Assembly (NCBI RefSeq): GCF_000247695.1
Contig: NW_004624795.1
Location: forward strand, 12,873,016 to 12,937,015
Length of the DNA: 64,000 nt
Reading direction: 5' to 3'
Source of the DNA: Heterocephalus glaber
Lineage: Eukaryota; Chordata; Mammalia; Rodentia; Bathyergidae
The notes under the pieces were generated by a model, which was not told where the DNA came from, searched no databases, and saw only the letters and a program-made list of their open reading frames with translations. This document shows, piece by piece, positions 7,448 through 17,997 of this stretch (its first letter is position 1; each line of letters begins with the position of its first letter). A program made the position numbers and the translations under genes.

Positions 7448-9741
7448 TGTTGTGGCTTGTGTCTAGATGTTCCCCCAAAGTCTCATGTAGTCACAGGGCT
7501 TTTTCAGAAGTGACTGAGTCTAGAGTGTGTGACACTGGGATTAAGGATATGTGATTACTCAATCAGTCCATTGATTAGTTTGGCATTGCCCTAATCCCAG
7601 TAGTCTGGATAAGATAAAAGGGGCAGAAAGGTGCTTTGGTCCCTTGTTCCTTTGCTACCTTTGGTCACCATGAACTGTTGTCCCTCTGTCAGGTGCCACC
7701 CTGCCTTGGAGCCAGCCAATTATGGACTGAATCCTCTACAAACTGAGGTAAAGAAACCTTTCCCCTTTTAATTTTGAGTGCTGGGTATTTTGTCTCAGCA
7801 ACGAGAAAAGTAACTAAGACAGAAATTGGGTACCAGAGGAGTGGGTCATTGCTGTGATATTACCTGGCCATGTGGCTCAAGAGCCTTTGGAACAGGCTTG
7901 TGGGAAGAGCTAGGAAAGGTTCAGAGATGCTGGCTGAAAAAGTAGAGCTGGAATGCCTTAGGCTGTACTGTATGGGAGAATCTAGTCAGAGCTCAGAAAA
8001 CCAGAAGGTTGATAGAAATCTTGCCAGTAAAGACCAGGCCCAGGAGGTTTCTAATGGGAAAAAGGACTGCATTGGTTGCTGGACTCAACAATGTGTGTTA
8101 TGCCTTGGCAGAAAGTTTGTCTGCATTTTGCTCCTGTCCAGAGACTGTGCCTGAGACTGAGACTAGGGGCAGTAGACTAATTAACCTGGCAGAAGAAATT
8201 TCACGGCAGTCTAATGTTGAGGCAGTGGCATGGCTAGTGTTGCGGGATTTTAGCCAGATAGTGGTTGAGAATCAAGACCAAAGACCCCAGCAGAATGATT
8301 TAAAATGTTTTGCGTTTGACCAGAAAAGAAGCTCCGGTAAATTTTCGGCCTGCAAAGATAGAACAGAGGAGATCTTGATGGCTGAGAAAGAACAGGAGAA
8401 AAGAAAAAATGGCCTGAGGGCATCATGAGAAGCAGCAGGGACTCCACCCTTTGCACCCTCAAAATTGCAAAAGTGAAAGACTGCTTTGAGAAGAGAGCCT
8501 CAGAGCACCGTGTTCCATAATGGCAACAGCCTGGGAAATTTGTTCTTCAGGGAGATGGTTCATAGGCACTGGACCCCAACAGCCAAGAGAGAAGGAAGCC
8601 TGGTGATTACTCCAGCTGGCAACAGACTTTGGCATTATCCACATGGTGTTGGTTTTAGGTGGACGTAGAATGGAAGAGTTGTGGGGTCAGGAAGGCTTCT
8701 ACCCAGATTTCAGAAGAAGGCCTGGGAGGCCAGGGAGTCACCGTGCCCCTGAGAGGGCAGTGTGTGAAGCTGTGAGTATGAAGCCGAAGCTGCAGTGGAG
8801 ACCCCAGAAGTTTGGAGAAGCCAGAAATGTGGATCGTTTGAGAAATACTGAAAGGAAGGAGCAGAGCCAGCTGCAGAGAGAAGCCATGGAAGCTACAACC
8901 ATGGGGAGTGCCATAGAGGCGGAGCCACCCAAGCCCTTTGGTGTTTACAATTTTCCACAGTTTGCCAGGGATGCTAGAAGTGGAGCGATGGGGTTTCATG
9001 TTTGCCCTGCTGGATTTTGGATTTGCTTTGGTCCCATTCCTTTGTATCCCCATTTTGGAATGGAAATGTCTATATTGTGCCATTAAATGTTGGAAGTGTA
9101 GGGCCGGGGATTTAGCTCAGTGGCACTGAGCCTGCCTCCCAAGCGCAAGGTCCTGAGTTCAATCCCCGGTACCAAAAAAAAAAATGTTGGAAGTGTTTAA
9201 CTTTCTTTTCATTTGTACGAGGGCTTGCAGCTAAGAGTCTGCCTTAAATCTGAGAGGAGACTTTGGACTTGGAATTTTCAGCAGTCCTGAAAATGTTAGG
9301 ACTTTGGCAACTCCTAGAGCTGGACTCAATGCCTTTTACATAAAGGGATATGCATGAGTCTTTGGGGGCCCAGAGGTGGAATGTTATGGTTTGTGCCTAG
9401 ATGTCCACTCAAAGCTTTTTCAGAGATGGCTGAATCTAGAGTGTGTGACACTGGGATTAAGGGTATGTGATTACTAAATCAGTCCACTGATTGGTTTGAC
9501 ACTGCCCTAATTCTGGTAGTCTGGATAAGATAAAAGGCGTAGAAAGACGATATTAAGGTCCCATGTTGCTTTGCTGCCTTTGGTCCACCATGAACTATTA
9601 CCCCTCTGCCATGTGCCACCCTGCCTTGGAGCCAACCAATTATGGACTGAATCCTCTACAAACTGTAAGCTAAATAAACCTTTCCCTTTTTAACTTTGGT
9701 GTTGGGTATTTTGTCTCAGCAATGAGATAATAACTAAGGCA
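7448..9741 (+). mobile_element. Full-length MaLR-type LTR retrotransposon, copy A
   Basis: The 5' LTR is 7448-7821 and the 3' LTR 9382-9741. Both begin TGTTRTGG and end AACTAAGRCA. The flanks TGTGG and AGTGG form a 5-bp target-site duplication with one mismatch. The internal region opens with ATTGGGTACCAGAGGAGTGGG and resembles the non-coding internal sequence of MaLR elements (THE1/MLT/MT group). A purine-rich stretch precedes the 3' LTR. I see no gag, protease or reverse transcriptase gene, so the element is non-autonomous. The open frames within it are fortuitous. A young ID SINE sits at 9101. Bases 7911-8326 are identical to copy B. Confidence 0.85.
9101..9181 (+). mobile_element. ID-like SINE inside MaLR copy A
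   Basis: Perfect 15-bp target-site duplication AAATGTTGGAAGTGT at 9085-9099 and 9182-9196. The pol III A and B boxes are intact. Confidence 0.9.
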
Positions 9742-10168
9742 AGTGGTCTTATAGATCTCAGTTTCTGATACTGTTCAGCAACAACTTACAAGAATATACA
9801 CATTCTCAATTGGGAGCAGTGGCTCACTTATGTTTCTCGATGAACAACAGAATCTTAAAATTCTCTAGTTGCCCTTAAGAAAATATATTTCTGTAGCTAT
9901 TAATATAAGAATTGGTGTTCAGCTGTTTGAATGCCAAAGATATGCCCCTAGCAGATTCATTGTCTTCTCTGCAGATCTTCAGTCATTTTTGTGTAAATAG
10001 CCATGAATATGTGTTTGGGGATGGTAAAAAATAATAGAAGTTCTCACCAATCATGATTTGCACAATACTAAGTTATCAAGGAGCTTTCCAAGAATCACAC
10101 CACTACAGATGCTGTTATCAGCTAGCTTTTAGGCAAGGGGGCAATAATACCCTAAAAGTCTCAGTGGT

Positions 10169-10261
10169 TTGGCCAGGGATTTAGCTCAGTGGTTTCGCTG
10201 CCTCCTGTGCAAGCACAAGGACCCGAGTTCGATCTCCGGTACCAAAAAAAAAAAAAAAAAA
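10169..10261 (+). mobile_element. ID-like SINE
   Basis: Ends GGTACC plus about 18 A. It abuts an old MIR downstream. Confidence 0.85.
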
Positions 10262-10274
10262 TTGGCCTTTGAAC

Positions 10275-10510
10275 AAAAAGTTTGGGATTTAAGTTCCTTA
10301 AACCATTTCCTAGCCATGTGATCTTGCACAATTTCCTTAGCTGCTTAAGTCTCTGTTTCTTCATCTATAAAATGGGCATGGTGGGAATAAAAAGAATGGG
10401 AATAATAATAGCACTTTTAGGACTGTTGTGAAGATTAAATGAAATAACACACAGAAATAAACCAGTCATACAGTGTCCTGCACATGGAGATTCTTAATAA
10501 TTAGCAGTAG
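10275..10510 (+). repeat. MIR SINE relic
   Basis: Core features visible: CATGTGATCTTGCACAA, CTTCATCTATAAAATGGGCA, AATAATAATAGCAC and GAAGATTAAATGAAATAA. Confidence 0.75.
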
Positions 10511-10554
10511 TTTTTATTCAGGCTCTGAAAACCTATGCCCTTGGTTTTCAGAGT

Positions 10555-10702
10555 TTTTATTTTTTAAAATAGGTTCTCACTTTGTAGTTCAGGGTGGCCT
10601 TGAACTCACTATGTAGATCAGGCTGACCTCAAACTTGGGTAATTCTCCTTCCTCAGCCTCCTTAGTGCTGGCATTACCAAGGATGCACCATCATGCCCGG
10701 CA
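10555..10702 (-). mobile_element. B1 SINE
   Basis: Antisense B1 ending GGATGCACCATCATGCCCGGC. Confidence 0.8.
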
Positions 10703-10923
10703 CAACTTCCCTTTGGTCTACCACAGTATCCTACAAATGTTTCTAACCATTTATACCACAAATAAAACATTTTTTAGTGCAAACACCCTCATATATATAA
10801 TTTTTATACATTCTATACATGAGCTTCTACATTATTACATTGTGATTATAATAAGCCAGTTAAAAATTGTATTTTCTCATTTACCATATGGGTGCATATG
10901 CCTAATTTTTATTTTGTTTTGTT

Positions 10924-10947
10924 TCTTTTTTTTTTTTTGAGACAGGA
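10924..10947 (-). mobile_element. B1 3'-end fragment
   Basis: A T-tract followed by GAGACAGG only. The copy is heavily 5'-truncated. Confidence 0.4.
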
Positions 10948-10993
10948 TGAAGAACTAAAATAAAAAATGTGCTTGGTACTAGAACTAATGGGG

Positions 10994-11017
10994 TCCCCAA
11001 TACCAAAAAAAAAATAA
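10994..11017 (+). mobile_element. Ultra-short ID 3'-end insertion
   Basis: The insert is TCCCCAATACC, the ID 3' terminus, plus an A-rich tail. It is flanked by perfect 11-bp copies of AACTAATGGGG (10983-10993, 11018-11028). Confidence 0.7.
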
Positions 11018-11214
11018 AACTAATGGGGAACTATTGTTTGCTTATTATAAACCTTAAATCATCATTCTACTTTTTAAAATATGAGATGTAAACTATATTT
11101 CAAAGCATGGAGCACTTTGATAGACATTTTGAAATATCAGTATTTCAAATTAAAGCCGCAAATTCAATGCATTAAGTACATTAATATGTTTAATTTTTGC
11201 TTGCTTTGTTTTTT

Positions 11215-11356
11215 TTGTTTGGTTTTATTTTTTATTTTTTGTTTTTGTTTGAGACAGGGTCTTGCTATGTAGTCCAGGCTGGCCTCCAACTCATGATCCT
11301 TATAAATCAGTCTCCTGAGTGCTGGGATCACAGGTGTGCATCACCACACTGACCTT
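11215..11356 (-). mobile_element. B1 SINE
   Basis: Antisense copy from TTTGAGACAGGGTCTTGC to GTGTGCATCACCACACTG. Confidence 0.8.
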
Positions 11357-11409
11357 AAAATGTTTAGTTTCTAAAATATTTCAATCATCTACGCTCTCCT
11401 TTTTCTTTC

Positions 11410-11492
11410 TTTTTTTTTTGCAATATTGAGGATTGAACTCAGGACCTCACACATTACTCAAGTGGACTTCTAATGAGCTACATCTCCAGCCT
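11410..11492 (-). mobile_element. Old ID-related SINE (dID or canonical tRNA type)
   Basis: TATTGAGGATTGAACTCAGG and GAGCTACATCTCCAGCC resemble the tRNA-derived half of B1-dID. Confidence 0.6.
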
Positions 11493-11815
11493 TCATCTGT
11501 AGCTTTATGGGCTGACAAAGTCTCTTATCTAAGAGAAGCCAAACAACTGGACTTAATTAGTCTAAGACTCAGGACCACAGTATACTACTTACACATTTGA
11601 GTTACAGAGAAGATATTCTGTACTCAACTGTGCTTCTTAGTTCTACTTCCAAGATGATTCTACCTAAGCTCCAGGTTTTCATACCAATTCATTCTTACCG
11701 TCCTGGAAATACTACCTTTAGATGAAAAGCAAGAGAGGCCCTTCTCTGGGTACAGAGCTTTATAAGACATTATATCACAAATGGGCATTTATTTTATTTT
11801 ATTACTTATTTATTT

Positions 11816-11893
11816 TTTTGGTACTGGGGATCGAACTGGGGACCTTGGGCTTGCAAGGCAGGTGACTGAACCACTGAGCTAAATCCCTGGGCC
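11816..11893 (-). mobile_element. ID-like SINE
   Basis: GGTACTGGGGATCGAACTGG through GAGCTAAATCCCTGGGCC. The tail contains TTTATTT units. Confidence 0.85.
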
Positions 11894-12436
11894 TGCACAT
11901 TTATTTTAAAAACATCTGTGCCTTTGCCACTTTGTATTCTGTCCTTAGCATGGAAACAGCATGACATTATCCTAAACATCCCTTCTCACAGTGACTTCTC
12001 GTCGAGTCCCTGGGTAATGCTTCTTTGCAGCTTGTGTGTGCCCAGTGTCTTTGAAACAAAATGAACTGTGTGTATGTGTGTGCTGCCTGTGTGGGAGACA
12101 GAACCCTTTGGATTTGAGTGGCAGGGGCCTTAGGTAAGAGAAAAGACAAATTAACTTGTCAAATCCTTCCTCTCAGATAACATGAATGCAATAGATTCTT
12201 GCATAATGAAGGATTGTTTCCCAGCAGTGCCATGCATCCATTTTCTTTCTTCTCTTTGTGTTCTATTTGTGGGTCACACTAATTAGAGTGGTATTTGAAA
12301 AAGTTGCACATAACGACTGAGCAATATTTTACAATTCATAATATTCTTTAATGTGCATTAAGTAGCAGCATGCTGTGTGAAGCATGATACAGATTTTTTA
12401 CCTTGGTCACTAGATGGAGATTGAATGTTAGAATAG
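11894..12436. other. Unique intergenic sequence
   Basis: No gene or clear repeat seen. Confidence 0.45.
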
Positions 12437-12789
12437 TGATATGGCCTGAATGCTTGTGTTCCCCACCCACCCAAATTCATATGTTGAAACCTAATCTCTA
12501 GTGTAATAGTAAATTAAGAAGTGGAGCCTTTAAGAAATGATTAGGTCATGAGGGCCAAACGCTTATAAATGAGATTACTTCCCTTACATTAGAGACCCCA
12601 GGGAGTTCATTCACTCCTTCCACCAGGTGAAGACACAGCTAGAAGGTTCCATCTCTGAGGAAGAAATCCTAAACCCTCTAGCACCTTGACCTTGGAACTT
12701 CAGCCACCAGGATTATGAGTAATAAATTTCTGTTGTTTTAAAGTTACCCATTGTATTTTTTTTAATGGTGACCCTAATGGACTGAGACA
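12437..12789 (+). mobile_element. Old MaLR-type (MLT1/MST-like) LTR
   Basis: Starts TGATATGGCCTGAATGCTTG, has ATGTTGAAACCTAATC and TGATTAGGTCATGAGGG, and carries AATAAATTTCTGTTGTTT before the end at CTGAGACA. Confidence 0.7.
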
Positions 12790-13025
12790 ATTTGAGAATA
12801 GTTTTATTTTTTATAAAAATGTTAATAAGAACAGTCAATAATTAAATAAAAATTTTCATATTAAATATTTTTATGTAAGACGTTTTTTGTTAATTATAAC
12901 TTGACCTTTTGTGTTTTAATTTTAATAATTTGTAATTTTGAGAAGAAACTTTTGAAAACATGAATATAATTTTAATATTTATAATTTAGTGCTCTACCAC
13001 TACATATATCCCTAACCCCCGCTTT

Positions 13026-13191
13026 TTTTTTGGAGACAGAGTCCCATACATTGTCTAGGCTGGCCTTGAACTTGCAATCCTCCTGGCCTCAGGCTGGCAA
13101 AGTATCTTTCTTGTTGTTGTTGTTGTTGTTTTGGCATCGGGATCGAACTCAGGACCTAACGCTTCGAACCACTGAGCTAAAACCCCGGTCC
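13026..13191 (-). mobile_element. B1 fragment with ID-like SINE inserted
   Basis: The B1 remnant is at 13026-13100. The ID at about 13105-13191, with a (TTG)n tail, is flanked by GCTGGCAAAGTATCTT and GCTGGCAAAATATCTT. Confidence 0.7.
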
Positions 13192-13242
13192 AGCTGGCAA
13201 AATATCTTAATGTACTGTCCCCACCCTTTATTTTATTTTATT

Positions 13243-13319
13243 TTTTGGTACGGGGATCCAACTCGGGACCTTGCGCTTTTGAGGCAGGCGGTGGAACCAC
13301 TGAGCTAAATCCCCGGCCC
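13243..13319 (-). mobile_element. ID-like SINE
   Basis: Target-site duplication CCCACCCTTT on both sides. The tail is (TTTTA)n on the plus strand. Confidence 0.85.
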
Positions 13320-13683
13320 CACCCTTTTCTAGTGATGCGCTCCTGGGGATGACGGGCGGTGAAAGACATAGGCATTGCTTGAACACAAGCACTGCCACAC
13401 CCCAAGTAACTTCCAAGGATAGGGCAGCCCTACCTAGCGAATGTGGATTTGATTGCCTTGGGGAGCCATTTAACCTGTCACCTGGGCCTTACACATTTTC
13501 CTTTTGTGACCCTTCTGACCCTTGTCCTCCTCGCTGGTCACTTCACAGCTCAAGAAAGAACCTCCAATGACTCCTGCCTACCTCCGCCTCCCCTCTCTTC
13601 CTTTCTCTGGTCTAGCCAGATCATGACCCTGCCCTCAACCCCCAGCTCCCAAAATCAACCACACAAGGCTCTTTCTACATAGG
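13320..13683. other. Unique sequence
   Basis: Pyrimidine-rich; nothing recognised. Confidence 0.4.
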
Positions 13684-14147
13684 TGTTAAGATTTACCCTT
13701 CAGTTGTTACCAGGTTTGGGGGTGCTGGAGTCTCCTTTCTGGAGGTGGTTCCTAAATTCATTCTGTCCTGAGCAAAGAATAGGTTAAAACAAGCACAAAT
13801 GGTAACAAAGTTTTATTAAAGGTAGGAAAAGAAACAGGCTCTGCCCAGTGAGTTTGGGCCAAATAAAAGTAGGAAAAGTACAACCTACAGCATGAGGGTG
13901 GGCCACTGTGAAAGAAAAACTACAGAGGGAAAAACTCAGCGTGGATTCTCCTTTCCGTGCCACCCACTCCTCCGGCTGACTGGGCCATCCTATCCAAAAA
14001 AAATCTGCTCGAGTTATCGCGAGATATCCACAAGCAGGGCTTTCGGAACTGTTCTGCGCATGTGTTGGGATCTTGTCACGCCTCCTTTCCCAGAGAGTTT
14101 TAGCCACGCCCTACCTTCCTGTCTCACAGTGAAAATTTAGTTTAACA
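13684..14147 (-). mobile_element. Probable solo LTR of a class I/II endogenous retrovirus
   Basis: The minus strand starts TGTTAAACTAAATTTTC and ends with AAATCTTAACA. It has a CpG-rich upstream part and AATAAAACTTTGTTACC, a polyadenylation-type signal in an R/U5-like position. The ends form a short inverted repeat (TGTTAA/TTAACA). I found no clean target-site duplication, so the exact ends and class are uncertain. Confidence 0.5.
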
Positions 14148-14257
14148 GAACAATAAATATTGGTTTCTTCACAACTTTCCAAAACTTGATTGAGCACTGT
14201 TTCCCTGAATCTCCAATTAATCAAGGTCTCCTTGAATTAGCCCTGCTATTGTTTGTT

Positions 14258-14338
14258 TGTTTTTTGGTACCGGGGATCGAACTCGGGTCCTTGCGCTTGC
14301 GCAACAGGCGGCAAAACCACTGAGCTAAATCCCAGGCC
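14258..14338 (-). mobile_element. ID-like SINE
   Basis: Flanked by CCCTGCTATT on both sides. GGTACCGGGGATCGAACTCG is intact. Confidence 0.9.
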
Positions 14339-14552
14339 CTCCCTGCTATTAGTTTGATGCTGTTCTCTGGGATTTCCTTTTCCTATCTGTAAAGAGATCC
14401 CTCAAGGGTGAATGGAGACCAGATCCTCTGAGGCTTCTCCAGTTCTTACATTTTACCTTCACTTACTCTAGAGCTTTCCTAAGGGCTACTCATAATAAGT
14501 GAATATACTGCTGCCTGTATGTTACTTCCTCTTTTTATTACTTATTTTATTT

Positions 14553-14711
14553 ACTTATTTTTGTGTTTTTTTGAGATAGGGTCTTGCCATGTAGTTCAGG
14601 CTGGCCTTGAACTTGCTATGGAGTCCAGGCTGGCCTTTGAATTTGTGGCAATCCTCTGCCCTCAGCCTCCCAAATGCTGGGATCACAAGCGTGCACCACC
14701 ATGCCCAGGCA
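14553..14711 (-). mobile_element. B1 SINE
   Basis: Antisense full copy with the internal GTCCAGGCTGGCCTT duplication. Confidence 0.85.
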
Positions 14712-14914
14712 CTTCCTATTTTTATAGCATTGGTGTGAGGGGAGGAGGCGTGCTTTGGGACTTATGTTAAAGCAAGGAGATGAGAATAATGATTAGAACC
14801 TGGGGCCCTGAGTCCCTCTTTATTCTCTCATTATCCAACCCCCTCTCCAGAGCATAAAGTCAGGTGACAGTAAGTACTTGGTACAGTTATTCATTCCTGA
14901 TTGTAATATCAACC

Positions 14915-15090
14915 ATCAGTGCCAACCATTGTGCTAAAGGTTTCACATAAATTATTTTATTTAATTCTCACGATAACCCAATTTTTATTTCTCATAGATA
15001 GTAAGCTGAGGCACAGAGACGTGAAAACTAACTCAAGGTCATTCAGCTAGTAGAAGAGTTGTCTCAGATTGGTGCCCAAGGGCACTCAGG
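14915..15090 (+). repeat. MIR SINE relic
   Basis: ATTGTGCTAAAGGTTTCACA, TAATTCTCACGATAACCC, AAGCTGAGGCACAGAGACG and TCATTCAGCTAGTAGAAG match the MIR core. Confidence 0.75.
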
Positions 15091-15725
15091 CCTTAAGGCA
15101 AATGCTCGCATTTCTGAAGATTCATATCCATCTGGATGAACCCATGTCCCTTCTGAATGGGATTCTCTAATGGGGTTATGATGGTAAAGAAGGGTAGGCA
15201 TTGCAATGTTTGATAACCGGAGAGGGACCAAAGCAGTCATTAGCAGCAGGCAATCTCGTCATCACTTGGCAAGGTGTTTGGAATGTGGGAGTCCCCAGCC
15301 AGCCTTTCTTGAGTGATGAAATTTCAGTCTAGTTTGGATTTTGAAAATATTGCAACTAACCCTCTGCTCTTCCTCTCCTTGAGGATCTTGTTCTTGTGGC
15401 CCCCAAATGAACCCGGAGCCTTTTATGTCCAGTTAAAGTTTGGACAGCAGAACCTTTAAAATCCTTCAACCATTTGAAGCAGGACCTCAAATCAAGTTGT
15501 TGCCCTAAAATCATAAATACTCAGATCCAGAAGATGCTAAGAAAAAAATAAAGACTATCTTCTTTACTGGTAGAGATGTTTCCTTTGTTGGTTCTATGTG
15601 TGGTGGACCAAGGAAGAGAAAATGTGCTTAAAGGGTGGTGGAAAAGAGAAAATGGTATGTCATAAGATTTTGATTCACTTGGGCTTGGGAATTATCTGAG
15701 AGGCAAAGGTTTGCTTAAAATCAAG
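15091..15725. other. Unique intergenic sequence
   Basis: No gene or repeat recognised. Confidence 0.45.
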
Positions 15726-15726
15726 G

Positions 15727-15910
15727 TTACCCAGGTATGGTAGTACATGCCTGAAATCCCAGCACTTGGGAGGCTGAGATAGGAGAATTACAGCAAGTTC
15801 AAGGCCAGCCTGGGCTACATAGTGAGTTCAAGACCTTCAAGGCCGTCTGAACTACATAGCAAAACTTTGTTTCAAAAACAAACAAACAACAAACAAAAAG
15901 AAAAAAAAAA
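15727..15910 (+). mobile_element. B1 SINE
   Basis: Full copy with a CAAACAAA-type tail. Confidence 0.85.
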
Positions 15911-15941
15911 GCAGGGCTAATGGGTGAATCATAGAACTTTT

Positions 15942-16009
15942 TGTTGTTGTTGTTGTTGTACTGGAAATCGAACTCAGGACTGGCACCACTGAGCTAAATC
16001 CCCGACCCC
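15942..16009 (-). mobile_element. ID-like SINE, internally deleted
   Basis: (TTG)n tail, then TACTGGAAATCGAACTCAGG joined to CACTGAGCTAAATCCCC. Flanks CATAGAACTTTT and CATAGAGCTTTT. Confidence 0.75.
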
Positions 16010-16490
16010 ATAGAGCTTTTGAGTAGGGGAAAAAAAAACAACCTTCAGAAACATCCAGTCTAATGATTTTAGGATGGAAGAAAGATCTAGAGATAAAGGC
16101 TGCCTCCTGAAGGCCACAGATCTGAAAGAGTGGCTGAGCCAGGCAGCTCCAGGTCTCACAGTTTCAGGCCATTGCTTGCTCTTCTGTCCCACGTGCTGAA
16201 GCCTCTGGAATCCTGTGATTGGGTGGAAGCATGGAAACAGCTATGGAAGGGAGTCTGGAGCATCTTGGGCAGCAAACAGAGCAGCAGAGCTGCAGAAGGC
16301 AGGCTGTATGTACAGAGAGAAGCACTGGAGAAGCTCAAAAAGGTGGGTGATTTGAGTCCTGCCAGGGCTGCATTAGAGCTTCTAGATAACAGAATCTGGG
16401 AAGATTCACACTCAAGGAAGGCGTGAGGTTAAAATAGGGATTCGGGGATATTAATCTGGCAGTGTTATGCACGCTATATTTGAGGTGGAT
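16010..16490. other. Unique intergenic sequence
   Basis: A 98-codon open frame (16130-16426) is present, but it has no homology I recognise and no splice or promoter context. Confidence 0.4.
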
Positions 16491-16674
16491 TTTTTTGGGT
16501 TTTTTGTTTTTGTGGTATTAGGAATTGAACCAAGGGATGCTCTACCACTGAGCTACATCCCTAGCTCTTTTTATCTTGAGACATGGTCTCCCTGTATTAC
16601 TCATGTTGGCCTCAAACTTAGAATCCTCCTGAGTGGCTGGCATTACAGACATGCACTACCACACCAGGCTTGAT
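16491..16674 (-). mobile_element. B1-dID composite SINE
   Basis: The tRNA-like half (ATTAGGAATTGAACC...GAGCTACATCCCTAGC) is joined to a B1 half (GAGACATGGTCTCCC...CACTACCACACCAGGCT). The minus-strand order is B1 then dID then A-tail. Confidence 0.75.
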
Positions 16675-16799
16675 GAGGCATATTTTGAGGGAGAGAGGCC
16701 AGTTGGAACACTATTGCAGTGGGAAAGAGTGCGTCAGAAGTGCTGGGTTCCACTCTTGCCTTTTTAGTATTTTACTTCTTAATGCTGCATGAATGAGTG

Positions 16800-16925
16800 A
16801 GAGAGAGGAGGAGGAAGGGAGAGATAGAGAAAGAAAGACAATATGAGCATGTGTGTGTGTGTGTGTGTGGAGAGAGAGAGAGAGAGGGAGGGAGGGAGGA
16901 GGACAGAGAGAGTAGAGAGACGGGA
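16800..16925. repeat. (GA)n, (GT)n and (GGGA)n simple repeats
   Basis: GA-rich run, (GT)11 near 16851-16868, then GAGAGAG/GGGAGGGA. Strand-asymmetric purine tract. Confidence 0.85.
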
Positions 16926-17526
16926 AGAAGGAGGGTCTCAGCCTGATGCTCAGTGTGATTTCAGAATTACTGGGATATGTGGGATGAACACATTGGGCTT
17001 CGTCCCAAAAGCTTGACCTCTAAGTCACCTTGAGTCACTTCCTCATGGCCTATTTGCATCCTCTCTTGTCCACCTTCATGCTTCTGCTGAAGTGAGGCCA
17101 CTTACCCCAGGCAGTCCTGTGTACAAAGAAGCCTATTGATACTACATTGAGAGTGAAGATGCAAGTGGCACCAACTGCTCAATGCCCCCCTCCCACCCAG
17201 CCCATCCAACAAACGGAGCAGATTCTGTGCTCAAAGCTACATTTGCACTAGCTCAGCTGCATAATTCTCCATCTCTCCCGTCCGAGCCAAGCTGGCAGAA
17301 CCTCGAGTCTCAGGGCGTCCTCGGAATAGGCTGGTGGCGTTCGAGCAGCTGCAGGCTGTGACCAAGGCCTGACCTCAGTGATGATTCCCCCAGGCCTGAC
17401 CTGACTGAAGTGGGGGCCTCTCAGTCATTGGCTTAACTGCTCCCAGTACCCTACCTCCATCTGAGGATTGGGGTCTATTTTTTAATGGCATCACTGTTTC
17501 TAGCTTTCTTAGTAAAGCAAATTAAT
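16926..17526. other. Unique intergenic sequence
   Basis: Contains a moderately GC- and CpG-enriched patch at 17270-17400. No gene seen. Confidence 0.4.
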
Positions 17527-17540
17527 AAATCAGTACATTC

Positions 17541-17565
17541 CCCGGTACAGCAAAAAAAAAAAAAA
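17541..17565 (+). mobile_element. Ultra-short ID 3'-end insertion
   Basis: The insert is CCCGGTACAGC plus A14, i.e. the last 11 nt of the ID body. It is flanked by perfect 14-bp copies of AAATCAGTACATTC (17527-17540, 17566-17579). Confidence 0.8.
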
Positions 17566-17752
17566 AAATCAGTACATTCTTTGAACAATTGTTACATTAG
17601 ACCAGCATAATATATGATATGCCTACCATCTATATCATGTAGGGAATTGCAGAAAATTAAGTTTTCTCTCCCATTAGCCCTTTAAATGTGGGGGGCTGGC
17701 ACATCTTCTGCATCTGGTTAAAAATTCAGGCCAACCCCATGATTTTCTTTCT

Positions 17753-17892
17753 TTTTTTGAGATAGTATTTTTGTTTTGTTTTGTTTTTGAGATGGATCTC
17801 TCTAAATTGTTTACACTGGCCACAAACTTTTGATCCTTCTGCCTCAATCTCCTAAGTAGCTGGGATTACAGGCATATACCAACACACCTAAT
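17753..17892 (-). mobile_element. B1 SINE
   Basis: Old antisense B1: TTTGAGATGG...CTGGGATTACAGGC...ACCAACACACC. Confidence 0.7.
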
Positions 17893-17910
17893 TTAAAAAT
17901 ATATTTGGGG

Positions 17911-17997
17911 GGGGCCTGGGGATTTAGCTCAGTGGTTCTGCCGCCTGCCTTGCAAGCACAAGGACCAGAGTTCGATCCCTGGTACCAACAAAACAAA
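17911..17997 (+). mobile_element. ID-like SINE
   Basis: Flanked by AAAATATATTT on both sides. Confidence 0.85.

Noticed and set aside
8009..8428. 139-codon ORF in MaLR copy A, and its 114-codon partner at 35789-36133
   Set aside because: It lies in the non-coding internal region of a non-autonomous LTR element. The shared translation simply reflects the identical DNA block.
9101..9180. tRNA gene calls suggested by A and B boxes in ID copies
   Set aside because: These sequences do not fold as complete tRNA cloverleaves, end in GGTACC plus A-tails, and have target-site duplications. They are SINEs.
16130..16426. 98-codon ORF with plausible residue composition
   Set aside because: No flanking gene signals or recognised family. 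Kept only as a note in the unique region.
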